Assembly: GCF_958295425.1 (NCBI RefSeq)
Contig: NC_081151.1
Coordinates: 10,292,330 to 10,356,329 of the forward strand
DNA: 64,000 bases
Reading direction: 5' to 3'
Source: Solea solea
Taxonomy: Eukaryota; Chordata; Actinopteri; Pleuronectiformes; Soleidae
Shown: positions 1 through 10,288 of the stretch, one piece after another
Layout of the letters: each line of letters begins with the position of its first letter
Numbering within the stretch: the stretch's first letter is position 1
Program-made: the position numbers and the translations under genes
The notes under the pieces: generated by a model
Database searches by the model: none
What the model was told of the DNA's origin: nothing
What the model saw: the letters and a program-made list of their open reading frames with translations, nothing else

Positions 1-196
1 TTGATATTTCCAGGTAAATGTATCCCAAAATTTAACCAACTTTTATGTATAATACCAGCGGGTTCTCCAGTTTCCTCCCAAAGTCCAACAACATGCAGAT
101 ATGGGGATTAGATAAATTGGACACTCTAAATTGACCGTGAGAGTAAATGGTTGTTGGTCTCTGTATGTGGCCCTATGATGGACTGGCTTTTGATAC
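1..196 (-). other. Intron after the LNS5 exon (partial)
   Basis: The visible part of this intron is mostly a SINE 3'-body fragment (59-186). Only about ten unique bases separate it from the exon donor. Nothing else was seen. Confidence 0.8.
59..186 (+). mobile_element. SINE fragment (3' body), abutting the LNS5 exon donor
   Basis: It matches the body of the intact SINE at 45988-46367: the order ggttctccag.tttcctccca, aagtccaacaacatgcag, ggggattagataaattgg, cactctaaattgaccgtgag, then ggccctatgatggactgg is the same. The tRNA-like head and the 3' tail are missing. It is in antisense orientation relative to the neurexin gene. Confidence 0.85.
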
Positions 197-387
197 CTTT
201 CAGGTCGAGGTTCTTGGCCCCGTTGATACTCTGACTAGTGGTTGTGGCATCTACTTTGAGCGTGTGGGTGTTGCTGTTGTCCCGGGTGATGGCCACGTTG
301 TGCCACTGGTTGTCATTCAGCGCTCTCTCGCTCTTGCCCTTGATGAGGTTTGGCCCATTTCCGAGGTCAAAGACGTAGTGGATGTAT
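197..387 (-). CDS. nrxn3: nrxn3 exon: LNS5 continuation (last exon in window)
   Basis: 191 bp, acceptor ttctcttgcag|ATACAT, donor CTGAAAG|GTATCA; it enters with one base and leaves with one. It encodes [40 protein letters not shown] and [20 protein letters not shown], ending [12 protein letters not shown] and [10 protein letters not shown] are the neurexin-3 forms. A long open frame on the opposite strand here is only its antisense shadow. The donor site lies about 10 bases from the end of a SINE-derived fragment, so the start of the following intron is repeat DNA. The remainder of LNS5 is beyond the left edge. Confidence 0.96.
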
Positions 388-687
388 CTGCAAGAGAAAC
401 GGTTTTAAAGTTAAAAGAGCTGCTTCTCCAAGAAACCGTCCAAACTTGAACTCGCCGATCTCTGATCGCTTTGTCAATTCTTTGAGATGGTCAGTCGTCC
501 ACCATTTTGAGAAAATCTCTCAAAACTCACCTGTGTAGATTGTTGAACTTGAATGATACCTGCACTTATAAGCTGTACTTAGCTGTAGACACCTGGCTAT
601 ACAGTAGGTTCTGTAGATAACTATGATTTGGATGACTGAGAAACTTCACCGACAACTTACTAAAGTGTCCTCGCTCAATTAACTTAC
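388..687 (-). other. Short intron between LNS5 exons
   Basis: A 300-bp intron with normal GT-AG ends. No repeat, ORF or structure stands out. Confidence 0.8.
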
Positions 688-948
688 CCCTTAACCAGTT
701 CTACAGCGATGAAATCGTTGCCATCTCCAGAGTTGAAAAGTATGAAGCCATCTGGAGAGGTGGTCTTGAACTGGAAGAAGAGGTGCATGGATGCGTAGGC
801 CTGTAGGGTGGCCAGGCTCAGGTAGCTGCTCTTGGATTTGAAGGTGACAGGGTCAGCAATAATGGACCGAACCCCAAAGCGGGCATTGAGCTCACAAAAA
901 TCGATGTCTCCATTCTTGCACAGGTCGATGTAGAGCATGCCGTTAAAC
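688..948 (-). CDS. nrxn3: nrxn3 exon: LNS4 end and LNS5 start
   Basis: 261 bp, acceptor tcccctcag|GTTTAA, donor AAGGG|GTAAGT, phase 2 at both ends. It encodes [60 protein letters not shown] and [20 protein letters not shown], ending AVELVK. It finishes LNS4 with the CKNGDIDFC disulfide region and starts LNS5. [20 protein letters not shown] matches neurexin-3; neurexin-2 has LLLFNSGNGNDFIVIE in the remembered sequence. The methionine in NGMLYI is internal, so this is not a small independent ORF. Confidence 0.97.
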
Positions 949-2041
949 CTGAGGGGAGAAAAAGAAATGGCATTTGAGATGATGGTCTTAGGAATTAGGT
1001 TGAACGTGTTCTTCAGCTTGGATCTTGAGAAAATTAAGCAAAAACTTTTTGAGTTTTTGAACCCTTAAAAAGCAGAATAACTGCAGGGAACTATGGTGGC
1101 CTTCACATACCAGAAAGGACAAAAACATTTCCAACTCTTCCACCTCCTACACTCTTCTACTCTCTCTCTCTACTGCTTACTCCCTCTTTTTCATTTTTTT
1201 AAGCACTGGGTTTATGTGGGTGGCGTCATTCTTGTTTATTTGCATAGTAAACATCTGCTCCAAAACTGTGAAATGCACATCCATTTTGGCTACTGTAGAA
1301 ACATAGCAGCACAAGATGGGTGCCTCCGAAAAGCCTTAAGGCCCTTACCTAAAGTACATATAAAAGGCTGATTCTAAGGCTACGAAAAACAAAATAATTT
1401 CATTTTAAAGAGATTTTATATATATGCAAACAGACGTAGTTGAGTATTATATTCACGTACTGCTAATGAATCCTTCTATAAATCCTAAATGTTACACACT
1501 GGTCCTTTAAACTGCTTTAAATCCTTTACCAGCTACTAACTAAATTTGTCAGTTAAAGGAATACTTCACCGATTAGCATTTAGCTTTGTATTACTAGAAT
1601 AGGGGTAGTATTTTTGAAAAATTGTGCTTCCCAACCTCAGTTTCCCCTGAGTTGATAAATATCTTCACTCTTTTCTTGAATCAAATCAAGTGACACTTGG
1701 TCCTGTTAGTGTAACTGTTAGCAAAGATGGCGCACACTGTTTACATTCTGGGAATGAGGTCCCGTCGCCCTACAAGTGGTTCCAAGAAGTGCAGAATTAG
1801 CATTGCAGTTTCAAGCCTCGGACCAAGTGTCACTGGTGGGCACGTAACAAAAAAAAGAACAAATATATTTCTCGACTCGTTGGGAAGCAAAATCTTTCAA
1901 AAATACTACCCCTATTCTAGTAATACAAAGCTAAGTGCAAATTGGTGAAGTTTACCTTTAATTGCAAAAAATCAGAATAATAATTTGTATTAATGTATCA
2001 TTAAAAGTGTACATAGATGTTAATAAACAATTCCCAAGTAC
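949..2041 (-). other. Intron carrying a TTAA-flanked MITE
   Basis: A 1.1-kb intron. Its right-hand 600 bases (949-1552) hold no recognisable element; 1553-1961 is the palindromic element listed separately. Confidence 0.75.
1553..1961. mobile_element. Palindromic MITE with long terminal inverted repeats and TTAA ends
   Basis: About 409 bp. The left end (AAGGAATACTTCACC, then TAGCTTTGTATTACTAG and AATAGGGGTAGTATTTTTGA) is repeated in reverse complement at the right end over about 80 bases with few mismatches. The outermost bases on both sides are TTAA, which would fit a piggyBac-type target duplication. The interior codes for nothing convincing. Assignment to piggyBac is inference from the TTAA only. 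Confidence 0.75.
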
Positions 2042-2162
2042 CTCAGGCTCTGCAGGTGACCAATGAAGCTGGATGGGATGGTGGAAACAAATCGGCGCTC
2101 CGTCATGATGCCCGTTTCAATGTTGTGGAACTCCAGGCGAGTGTGGTCGCCCACCATTTGGC
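2042..2162 (-). CDS. nrxn3: nrxn3 exon: LNS4 late strands
   Basis: 121 bp, acceptor ccgtctccag|GCCAAA, donor CTGAG|GTACTT; it enters with two bases and leaves with two bases of a codon. It encodes [20 protein letters not shown], then [19 protein letters not shown], a highly conserved neurexin LNS4 segment. The upstream pyrimidine tract is long and CCCT-rich. The split codon AG|G gives Arg at the position where human NRXN3 has Met (LMFNG versus LRFNG). Confidence 0.96.
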
Positions 2163-2433
2163 CTGGAGACGGGGAGGGTGAAGGGGATGGGTTGAAAAGA
2201 AAGACAAAAAAAACAAACAAAAAGAAAACAGAACACTGTCTGACACTAACACAAAAGGGCTGATTTAAGGAGAAAATTACATTAACAGCATTAGATAAAT
2301 GCAAACTGGCTACCAGCTACAGAGCCTACATGCTGTCTTCCTATCGGTCTCTATGGCAACATACCACTGACAAGGCAAAAGACTTAGAACATTTGTTGAA
2401 ACATGAACCGAGTTGATATCGGTAGGTAAGTAC

Positions 2434-2553
2434 CTTCTGCTACATCATCGTCAACCATTAGCTTGTAGGTTTTGCCGCGACGCACCACACGCACTGTATG
2501 CCATTCATTATCATTGAGCTTTTGCCCAGCATACAGGGTCTCCGGTCCCTTGC
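2434..2553 (-). CDS. nrxn3: nrxn3 exon: LNS4 middle
   Basis: 120 bp, acceptor ctgttctcag|GCAAGG, donor GCAGAAG|GTACTT, phase 1 both ends. It encodes [20 protein letters not shown], then [30 protein letters not shown] and DDDVAE are characteristic of neurexin-3 (neurexin-1 has FAGYNLNDNEW and DDQQAMT in the remembered sequences). GKTYKLM differs from the usual GKSLKLT. The exon contains no methionine-started ORF of useful length and was located by conceptual splicing between SS3 and the next exon. Confidence 0.96.
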
Positions 2554-4911
2554 CTGAGAACAGTGGTCAATCACAAAGTTAAAGACATCCTGAGGCTAAA
2601 ACCAAACCATTGTTTCCCACCAGTCAGCCTGGAATCATCGGTGGAAACGCTACATGCAGCTTAGCGGAGTTTCAAATAGTTTTCTAACTAACTTTTACAC
2701 CTTTGGGAAACACAGGTTTGGTTTAGTCATTGAAATACATCTTTAGAAAATATACAAAATACCTAAAATATGTGACACACATTATGTAATTCTTCTCATA
2801 ACAGCTCAAAACACCTGATCACTATGTTGCCAAACAGAGTCATGGCTCTTAGTTTGAGCAGAAGTAGGTAAATTGCTTTTACTCATTATAGGGTTTAAGA
2901 AATCCTTTCCATCCATTATTTCCTCCACATCTCTACATTTCGTGTATTTTTCTGACCGTGATATTCAAGACACTGATGAACTGTCAACATTCAATTTAAA
3001 AATGTTTCACAGGGTGTCCCAATTTGTTCCTGATCCACATATTATCATTATCCATTACAATAGAAACAAAACATTTCTGGTTTTTCCATTTGTTGATAGT
3101 TTTGATGAAAGTAAATCACTGTTAATGCTAGTACATACTATATAATGTATGAAAAAAAAAATCACTCTGAATATCTGAATACAGATACTAACATGTTAAC
3201 AAGTTAAAACCTCAAATGAAATCCATGATTTGCTGATTTTATCCTGATCTGACTTTCGAAAACATAAATCATTGATACTTATTTGCTGGTTCCCCTTTAA
3301 ATAGTTTGTAATGGTTTATAATTTGGTTATTATAAAGCTCTAGCAAGGTCAGGGAGACTCTCTTTCTTCATAGTTTAATTCCCATACAACTCATTTCATC
3401 TCCTCTCATGCATGTGCATTGTCAGTTCCTCGCAGTCATTCCCTGTGGTGTCAATGGTTTAATGGAAACAGTGCTTCACAAATAGTGTGTGTTCTTAGTT
3501 CTTGGGTCGTGCTGACACCTACTGGCTGATACTGTGCACAGCTTTGAATGAGGAGCATTTAGTTTATACAAATTTTCATTTGCATGTCCTCAGAGTTTTA
3601 AGGTTTCCTTGGTCTCGCTGGTTCAATTTTACAAAAGAATGCCTGTATATTCCAAGTGCTAAAAGAAATGGAAGTAAAGTACTTTTACACATCTACTCTG
3701 GTTTTATTTTTTATATTAAAAAATGTGAAAAGGAAAGATCCCCCTAAGATGTCCCTATTATGAGTAAAAGCAATCCACAGATATTTTACGACAAACTGAC
3801 AACTGCTAAAAAACTGTGACTTTATAAACATTAGGTTGTAAAAGCAGCAGATTCACTTGTTGTTAACAGAGCTAAAGTGTATGTATAAGCATCCCCCTAA
3901 ATACACAGTGTGTAGAAGCTAACCCGATGAGAATTTCCCTGACAAAAATCAGCCACATTTTGTGTTTTTATTCCTATTTTGTCACAAAATATACTTTATT
4001 TGAACTGTCTGTAAATGTAAATGTACTCATCTGATTACTTTTTATTAAAATCATTTTTGTGACTAATATATATGACATACTATATAAAGGAAATGTATGG
4101 TTTTGACATAAATATTTAAATTGTGTCTATCAAATTGTCGGCTCTCACTCGAGTTGCTTAGTGAGCCCAATTTTGTGGACTTTTAAAATCTAGATACAAC
4201 TTAAATTTAGAATGTGCACTCATATGCTGCTAATTAATGAGCCTAACCTAAGTATATATATATATATAGTTTTTTCATACCAGCAAGTAAACACTGTTTG
4301 TTTATTATACTGATGTTATACTGTTTTTTTTTTTACTGTTAAGGCATTTTCTCATCTGCTAAAATATAATTTTTACACCACAATCTTATAACATGCTATA
4401 GCAATTATTCATCTTTTACAACTACGAATGGACTGAAGGAATAATGTTGTGTATCCACGTTAGAAAACAGTAGTAAAATCAAATCAAATGTAAAAAGATG
4501 TAGTAGGTACCAATCCTACTTCAATTTCATAATGTCATATTTTTTTAATTTTCTCTTACCAGAAAATATGCACTGTAATTATATTTTAAATTATATTTTG
4601 TTACTATAAAGTGCAGATAGGGAACACTTGGTAAAAAATAGAGCTAAGTGGCTGATTTGGAAATTACATCAAAATACAGTTTTGCTAATAACTACAGCAA
4701 GGCACCAGTCAGTCCATTCACCGAGGCTATTACTGCTGAATTAACTGAGTCAAGCCAACTGAGTAAACTCATACTCCACATAACGGGCTAAAGAGAAGGT
4801 GGAGTGCAGTGCAGGACTCACATTTTAAGAGATAAAAATCAAAACAAAATAAAAAAAACATCAAGAGATCATAAACATAGAAAGCAAAATGAAACTTGAG
4901 TGTTAACTTAC
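2554..4911 (-). other. AT-rich intron between SS3 and the LNS4 middle exon
   Basis: A 2.36-kb AT-rich intron. Apart from a short (TA)n run near 4252-4268 and homopolymer T near 4323, I see no repeat or coding signal. Confidence 0.7.
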
Positions 4912-4938
4912 TGGAGTTACAGTTTATCCTGATACAGT
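4912..4938 (-). CDS. nrxn3: nrxn3 alternative cassette exon SS3 (27 nt)
   Basis: A 27-nt microexon, acceptor ccccatctag|ACTGTA, donor TCCA|GTAAGT, phase 1 at both ends so that it can be included or skipped in frame. With flanking bases it reads DCIRINCNS followed by SKGPETL, identical to the conserved SS3 insert of vertebrate neurexins in LNS4. It adds two cysteines and a potential N-glycosylation sequon (N-S-S). Skipping gives VNLGKGPETL, the known minus-SS3 form. The donor is a near-perfect match to the consensus. SS3 is one of the six neurexin alternative splice sites; its functional effect is less studied than SS4. Confidence 0.95.
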
Positions 4939-5468
4939 CTAGATGGGGAAGAATAAATGACAGATGAAATTGCATCCTTCAAGGTTACTGCTGCAGACAT
5001 CCAAAAACAAGAAGTCCACCCTTCCGGGGACGCACACATGCAGGAAGGTAGCCATTTTATACCTTTGATGCTTATACTCAGGCAATTTACTATGAAACTA
5101 ATCATTGATTTTAGCCATTTCAAAACATATACATTTTAATAATACAGAAAATCATGAGTGGATTCCTGAGCTTTTGCTCATGTATTAGTACCAAATTGTT
5201 TCAACACAGTTTTGACAGTAAAATGGCCACTTTATATTACCAGCTACATGAGTCTTCCAACCCAGCGCTGACTGTTAAGTCTCAGGGTTTAAACATCCAG
5301 ATTGGAAAAGTCAAAGTCTCTGGCTCCAAAGCCCCTGCACCAACAAGGCGGTAGCAGCTTTTCATTTTAGAGCCATGGATCTTTGAAACATTTATGCCTA
5401 CACTTTGGATTTGCTAATCAAACAGCAACACTTTGAAGTGTTTTTAATTCAGTTATTTTTATTTTTTT

Positions 5469-5669
5469 TTAAATAGTTTCGGAACACTTCCGTTCAGGGC
5501 CAGAATTGAAGTGCTGTTTGTAGCTGCAATTGGAGAGACAGTGAGGGTTGGTCACCATGTGGCTAGTGGTTTCATGTGTCGTCAACCGCAACAGAAAAGT
5601 GGGAGCAAACAGCCACGATCCAATCAGCACCAGCACCATGCAGAGGCACAGGAACCCCAACCATTGCAT
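5469..5669 (-). other. Coding-like ORF with hydrophobic N-terminus, unrecognised (uncertain)
   Basis: A 66-codon open frame after cttcag|ATGCAATGG. The first 30 residues are strongly hydrophobic (WLGFLCLCMVLVLIGSWLFA), like a membrane or signal segment, followed by a polar, cysteine-containing stretch (NPHCLSNCSYKQHF) and a TAA stop just before an A-rich AATAAA-like run. Codon third positions are GC-rich, unlike the flanking intron. It is in phase with the donor at 6059 if the two were spliced. The family was not recognised; the pyrimidine tract before it is weak. Confidence 0.25.
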
Positions 5670-6058
5670 CTGAAGTCTTATGCTACGGTTACATTTGTAT
5701 CATTTAAGGACAGATTAGAAGCTAGATTTATGTTTACTATGGTTCTATAGAAAATCACAGCTTAACACAGGCTGAGAAATCAAACAGAGACTGCCCAATT
5801 TGTGTTGCAAACATTTGGACTTATTCTAGGGTATGACTTACATATATTAATCATGTATATTCAATGTAACTATAGGGTTGAACAAGCTAATGTCTGTTCA
5901 TCTGTTACATTTTATGATGTCTTTTCAAATGTACTGTATAAGCAAGATGTAAAGTGACTATATTTCCATGGTAGACTTGTTGAGTGGATGAGTTTGGAAG
6001 CATTTTGGGGTCACAGCCAGCTGTAGGTTTTGCTGGGCTCTGTTCTCGGGCTGTTCAC

Positions 6059-6135
6059 CTGACGGGCCGCAGGCTTAAGGCCTTTGAAGGGGTGAATACC
6101 ATCTTTTGACAAAGCATGATGGAAAATGGAGTTGG
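6059..6135 (-). other. Possible unannotated exon, phase 1 to 0 (uncertain)
   Basis: A coding-like segment follows a strong pyrimidine tract ending tgtttgtttaccag|CCAACT and ends at a good donor, CGTCAG|GTGAAC. It reads NSIFHHALSKDGIHPFKGLK then PAARQ, with third-position GC bias, and continues open another 17 codons to a stop if unspliced (to about 6011). Its entry phase is compatible with the LNS4 first exon. I do not recognise the protein, and no neurexin isoform known to me uses such an exon. It could equally be chance, an exon of a nested gene, or a decayed insertion. Confidence 0.25.
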
Positions 6136-6405
6136 CTGGTAAACAAACAAAAAAAATTGTTAAAAAAGAAAAAAAAGAAGAAGCATAGATGTTCTTAAGA
6201 GACACCATGGCCAACAAATCAAAACGACCACCCAGAAGAAGAGGAAGGTGACAGGGAAATTACTTGATGTCAGACAGAAAAATGCTGTTAGTGAGGAAGG
6301 CAAGAAAGTTGTTGTTGTTTTCAAATGCCCTGTGGAATGATGGACTGAAGACCCGAGGGCGTACTTGGTGGATGTCACCTCTTAGAAAGTCTCAGCACAC
6401 TTTGC

Positions 6406-6425
6406 TTTTTTTTTTTTTTTTTTTT
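6406..6425 (+). repeat. Poly(T) run
   Basis: Twenty consecutive T after cactttgc. On the gene strand this is an A run in an intron; no target duplication was identified around it. Confidence 0.9.
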
Positions 6426-6948
6426 CTTAACAAAAGAAAAAAGACTTTATCAAAGATCAAACTTTAAAGCCCATTATCTTAACACCACAATGTTATGTTA
6501 ATGCTTATTGTGCTGTGACTGTCTCAAAAGTTCTGTAAACAAGAACATGGACATGACTATGGTTTGTCTGTTTCAAAGATGGGCCAAAAATGTTTAGCAC
6601 TGAAATATAGATATATATAGATATATATGTATGTAAAAATGGTATAGCCTGAACTGTTGTCTGGTAAATACTTTACATTACTATTAAGAAAGCAATCCAT
6701 GGTTATCTGTGAGCACAAAACGCATTAACACCCATGCAATAGATAAAAACTGTCTTATCTATGTTCTAAAGCTGGTGGGAACCTTTAAAGGATTGTAGTG
6801 ATGAGTAAGTGACGAAGAGACGAGATAGAGGAGAGACAGAAAGAGAGTGAAAGGGAGGGAGAGGTCACTGCTCAACAGTGAACCGTCTCCTGGTGAAGGA
6901 TGTTAAGTGTGGAGGCAGATGGGTAGAGAGGTGGGGGACATACGATAC

Positions 6949-7152
6949 CTAGGTTGACCGTGAGTTTGACACGACTCCCGTCCAACTCCAGCCTGAGCGT
7001 GTCAGCTGAGTCTCGGGAGGTGGTGGCCATGAGGAGGCCATAGGCTCGTTGGGAGCGAAAACGCAGGGAGACGTCCTCCGCCTCAGTGTGCATGATGTTC
7101 GGCATCACCACCTTCATGTACATGCTGCCATCGTAGGAGAGGATGGAGGCCT
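6949..7152 (-). CDS. nrxn3: nrxn3 exon: LNS4 start
   Basis: 204 bp, acceptor ttccacag|AGGCC, donor CCTAG|GTATCG, phase 1 at both ends. It encodes [20 protein letters not shown], then [40 protein letters not shown] and VKLTVNL, the N-terminal strands of LNS4. The Met in the middle (MYMKVV) is internal and not a start. The exon can join the 27-nt SS3 cassette or skip to the exon at 2434-2553: the trailing G completes Asp with SS3 or Gly without it. It follows the EGF2 exon across an intron of about 6.9 kb that holds a 41-bp minisatellite and several dispersed repeats. Confidence 0.97.
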
Positions 7153-7660
7153 CTGTGGAAGAAAGTCCAGAGCAAAATGAGACGTTAGTCTCAATCCAAG
7201 TAAGGACAAAATTGGTACCAATAGCAAAAAATTTGTCCCATTTTTATGTCCTTGTATTTTTTGAGCACTGAGTTGTACGTGTGGGAACCTGAAGACTTCT
7301 TTGCATAACCTCAAGCAAGCTTCCATGTCTTCTTTATAGTTTTTTTTGTTGATCAAAATAAGATCAGAAATAAGATAAGAGTGCGCCACCAACTGAACTA
7401 GGAAGATGTGCAAGAGCAGCGTGCAGTCAGTAATCCTGGGAGGTCCACACACACATACACGCATGTTTTAGTTGCCCCTGTGGAAACACACCTGGTTCAA
7501 ATTAATAGGTTGTTATCAGGCTTTTTGCAGAACTTGATGACGAGCTGACCATTTGAATCAGGTGTAATAAATCAAGCAGGGAAACATCTAAAAGTTGCAG
7601 GGGAGTGGTCCCCAAGGCTGACCTAGACCTTATTGTTTGATCTATTGCTGTAGTTTTGTC

Positions 7661-8068
7661 CATTGCTACTGTTAGCATCCATAACTGGCTAACTTCCTGT
7701 CCATTGCTACTGTTAGCATCCATAACTGACTAAATTCCTGTCCCTTGCTATTGTTAGCATCTATAACAAGCTAACTTTCTGTCCAGTGCTACGGTTCGCA
7801 TTCCTAACAGTTGTTTTGTTATTTAAATTTCTCATTTACAACACTGTAAGGCATTTGCACATCTTGAGATAAACAATAATAGAACACAGCAGACACTTAG
7901 GTACAAACCCTAACCCTAACAGGGTAACCCGTCCATTGTTAGCATCCACCCAACTAGCTAACTTCCTGTCCAGCACTACTGTTAGCATCCATAACTAGCT
8001 AACTTCCTGTCCAGCGCTACTGTTAACATCCACAACTAGCTAACTTCCTGTCCAGCGCTACTGTTAAC
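7661..8068 (+). repeat. 41-bp minisatellite, about seven units in two blocks
   Basis: The unit is about 41 bp with the core gctactgttagcatccataa followed by ctagctaacttcctgtcc. Three to four units lie at 7661-7810 and four at 7930-8068, separated by about 120 bp of unrelated sequence that includes a short ccctaaccctaac. Units differ by scattered substitutions. Confidence 0.85.
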
Positions 8069-10035
8069 ATCCCTATTTATTCACTAACAAACAACTTAAA
8101 CTCTCAAGCAGAACCACCTCTTGGTACAGTTCTGGCTCCTGGTTAGATTAAGTGTTTTGTTTTGTTTTTCCATTGAATCATTTCTTGTAGTGTATTTGGT
8201 TGGTCCAATGACAGCAACTCAATAAATTTCAGCATGTAGACGTGGTCAAGAAGTCAAACCGAGCATCAGAATGAGAAAGGAAGGTGACATTGGTTGTTTG
8301 TGTTTACGAGCATCTCGCAGGTTTACAGAGAATGGTCTGAAAAAGATCAAATATCCAGTGAGGAAAGATAAAGAGGCAACAGTAAATTTGAAGTTGCCAC
8401 ATGACACATGAAAACAATCCTCTGTTCCCCGTTATGCTGTCACTCCCAGTCATTCTGCCACGATTCCTCCTCATCTTGGTCTTTCATATACACTGACAAC
8501 AGAATGTGTAAGCAGAAATGTCGTCGTTTTGCACTTTCAAGTGCAATAAGAAAACCGATTAAAATGTATCTGCTGCTATTTCAAGACTTTACTCCTGATG
8601 AGAAGAGTAGTAGTTGAGGTGTTTATGCTACTTTAACCTCTCCCTTTCTTTAATTGAATCTCACAGTTAGGATCTGACCAAATCCGGTTCCACACACTAT
8701 TTTTATGACTCCTATTTCCCTGCCAGTGCACATGCAGTCTCGGTTCCACTTCATCTTACATTCATCCAAGCAGCACTGGTTGCTGTTTTCTTGCACTCCA
8801 CTAGTATCAATCTGCAGTGATTATATGTCCTGTCACATTAACTTAATATGATAAATGAACCAATAATGTGCTGGGACATTATGTGTCCTCTAAACGCCCT
8901 TTGTTGGGTTTTGCTGCATGATGAGGGAAAAGTGAAGTTCCGCCGAGTGGCCACAGAGTGGCGACACAGACTGTCTGTCGGCTGGAATTTGTGCTGCAAG
9001 CAAAGCAGGACGGGAAGAAGAGATGACGCGAGAAAATAAAAATGACAGAAGAGGAGGAGAAAGAAAATGCATAGTTACATTTGACTTAAGTACCTGATTG
9101 ACTGACATACGTACTGAGAAGGACAAAGAAAAGAGGGACAATGAAAAGAAAACTGACAGTGGGGTTAGTGTCACACCGACTTCAAGGAATTACAAATACA
9201 ATTTTTCAGAAGGATAGAAGTTAAACGTCACCAGGCTGCGATGATCAATCGCTGTGATTGAAGTCAATCAAATGTTCTATGATTTAAGCTTCATTAATGT
9301 GAATATTTTCTGATTTATTTGGTCCTATATGACAGTATAGTGACTATCAGTAGATGATGATGTCATTTTAAAGGTTTGGGGAAACAGCTAAACAGTTTTG
9401 AGAGCTAATCGATTAGTAGAAAAATAATTAGCAGACAAATTAATAATGAAAGAAATCTCGATAGAGGAGTGTCTTTCAAATAAATGCAGTAGTTTGCTTT
9501 TCAAGATTAATTTATACATCTATAAGGGTGCTTTTAATCCATTTTTATTAAATAAATAAACAAATAAATCAAACTATTCTATTTGAATAGTTGTATGACT
9601 TCTACACACATTAGTGACTACGCCTGGCGTGACTTCGTGTGGACTAGAAGTGAACAGTGATCTCGTGTCTCAAAATCACACATCACCTTCCTTCCTATTA
9701 AAACTGAGGAGGATGTTCTGTGGAGGAACTGTGAACGCGCTCGTGCAACAAAATGTCTGTTGAGTCAGCGTGTGCTCTGGAGAATCTCTGTTCTCTGTTA
9801 TCGTCTGCAGTGGTGGTGGGCAGCTTGATAATCTGGACAAAGTCCAAAACAACGGCCAGTGGACTGAACATTCACCTGCCTGGTCCACTGAACTGAGGCA
9901 GACACCTCAGACGGACTGGACGACAGCTGCTGGCCTAAATGCTAAACCATGTCAAAACAAACAGCTGCCTAAAACACTCCAGTGCCTTAATGCCTACATT
10001 TGTTGCTGAACACAAAGTTTGCAGTATATTTTACT

Positions 10036-10288
10036 CAGGGCTGGCTCAAGCCTTTATGGGGTCCTAAGCCCCATGAATTTGGGCCCCACATTATAAATCG
10101 CAATAATTATGTGATATCTGTGTTATTTACTCCAAACCAGTGTTACAATTTGTTTTGAGTGCAGAAAAATCACAAAAGTGGCCTAGTTTTTGTTTGCACT
10201 TTCACATTCCCTCATTAGCCCTCGTGTTGTTGATATGGATCGCATGTACTGCACTTTGGTCCACCCTGTAGACATCGGGCCGGCTTTG
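10036..10288 (+). mobile_element. hAT-like non-autonomous element, copy 1
   Basis: It starts CAGGGCTGGCTCAAGCC and ends CGGGCCGGCTTTG, approximately inverted. The interior shares cctttatgggg and the block cacaaaagtggcctagt with copies at 19581, 23717 and 63222. CAGGGCCGGC-type ends are typical of hAT elements. No transposase is present. Confidence 0.6.

Larger units (their letters stand above)
4939..6948 (-). other. Intron between LNS4 first exon and SS3
   Basis: A 2.0-kb intron. It holds two coding-like segments on the minus strand (6059-6135 and 5469-5669, described separately), a 20-base T run at 6406-6425, and short (TA)n runs near 6607-6629. The sequence just upstream of SS3 is not low-complexity and may be regulatory, but no specific motif was identified. 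Confidence 0.6.

Noticed and set aside
147..449. 100-codon open frame on the plus strand
   Set aside because: It is antisense to the LNS5 exon at 197-387; the minus-strand reading is clearly neurexin.
6160..6467. Plus-strand open frame beginning MANKSKRP or MSDRKM as a retrocopy of a basic protein
   Set aside because: Frames are short and broken, the T run is at the wrong end for a plus-strand retrocopy tail, and I recognise no parent protein.
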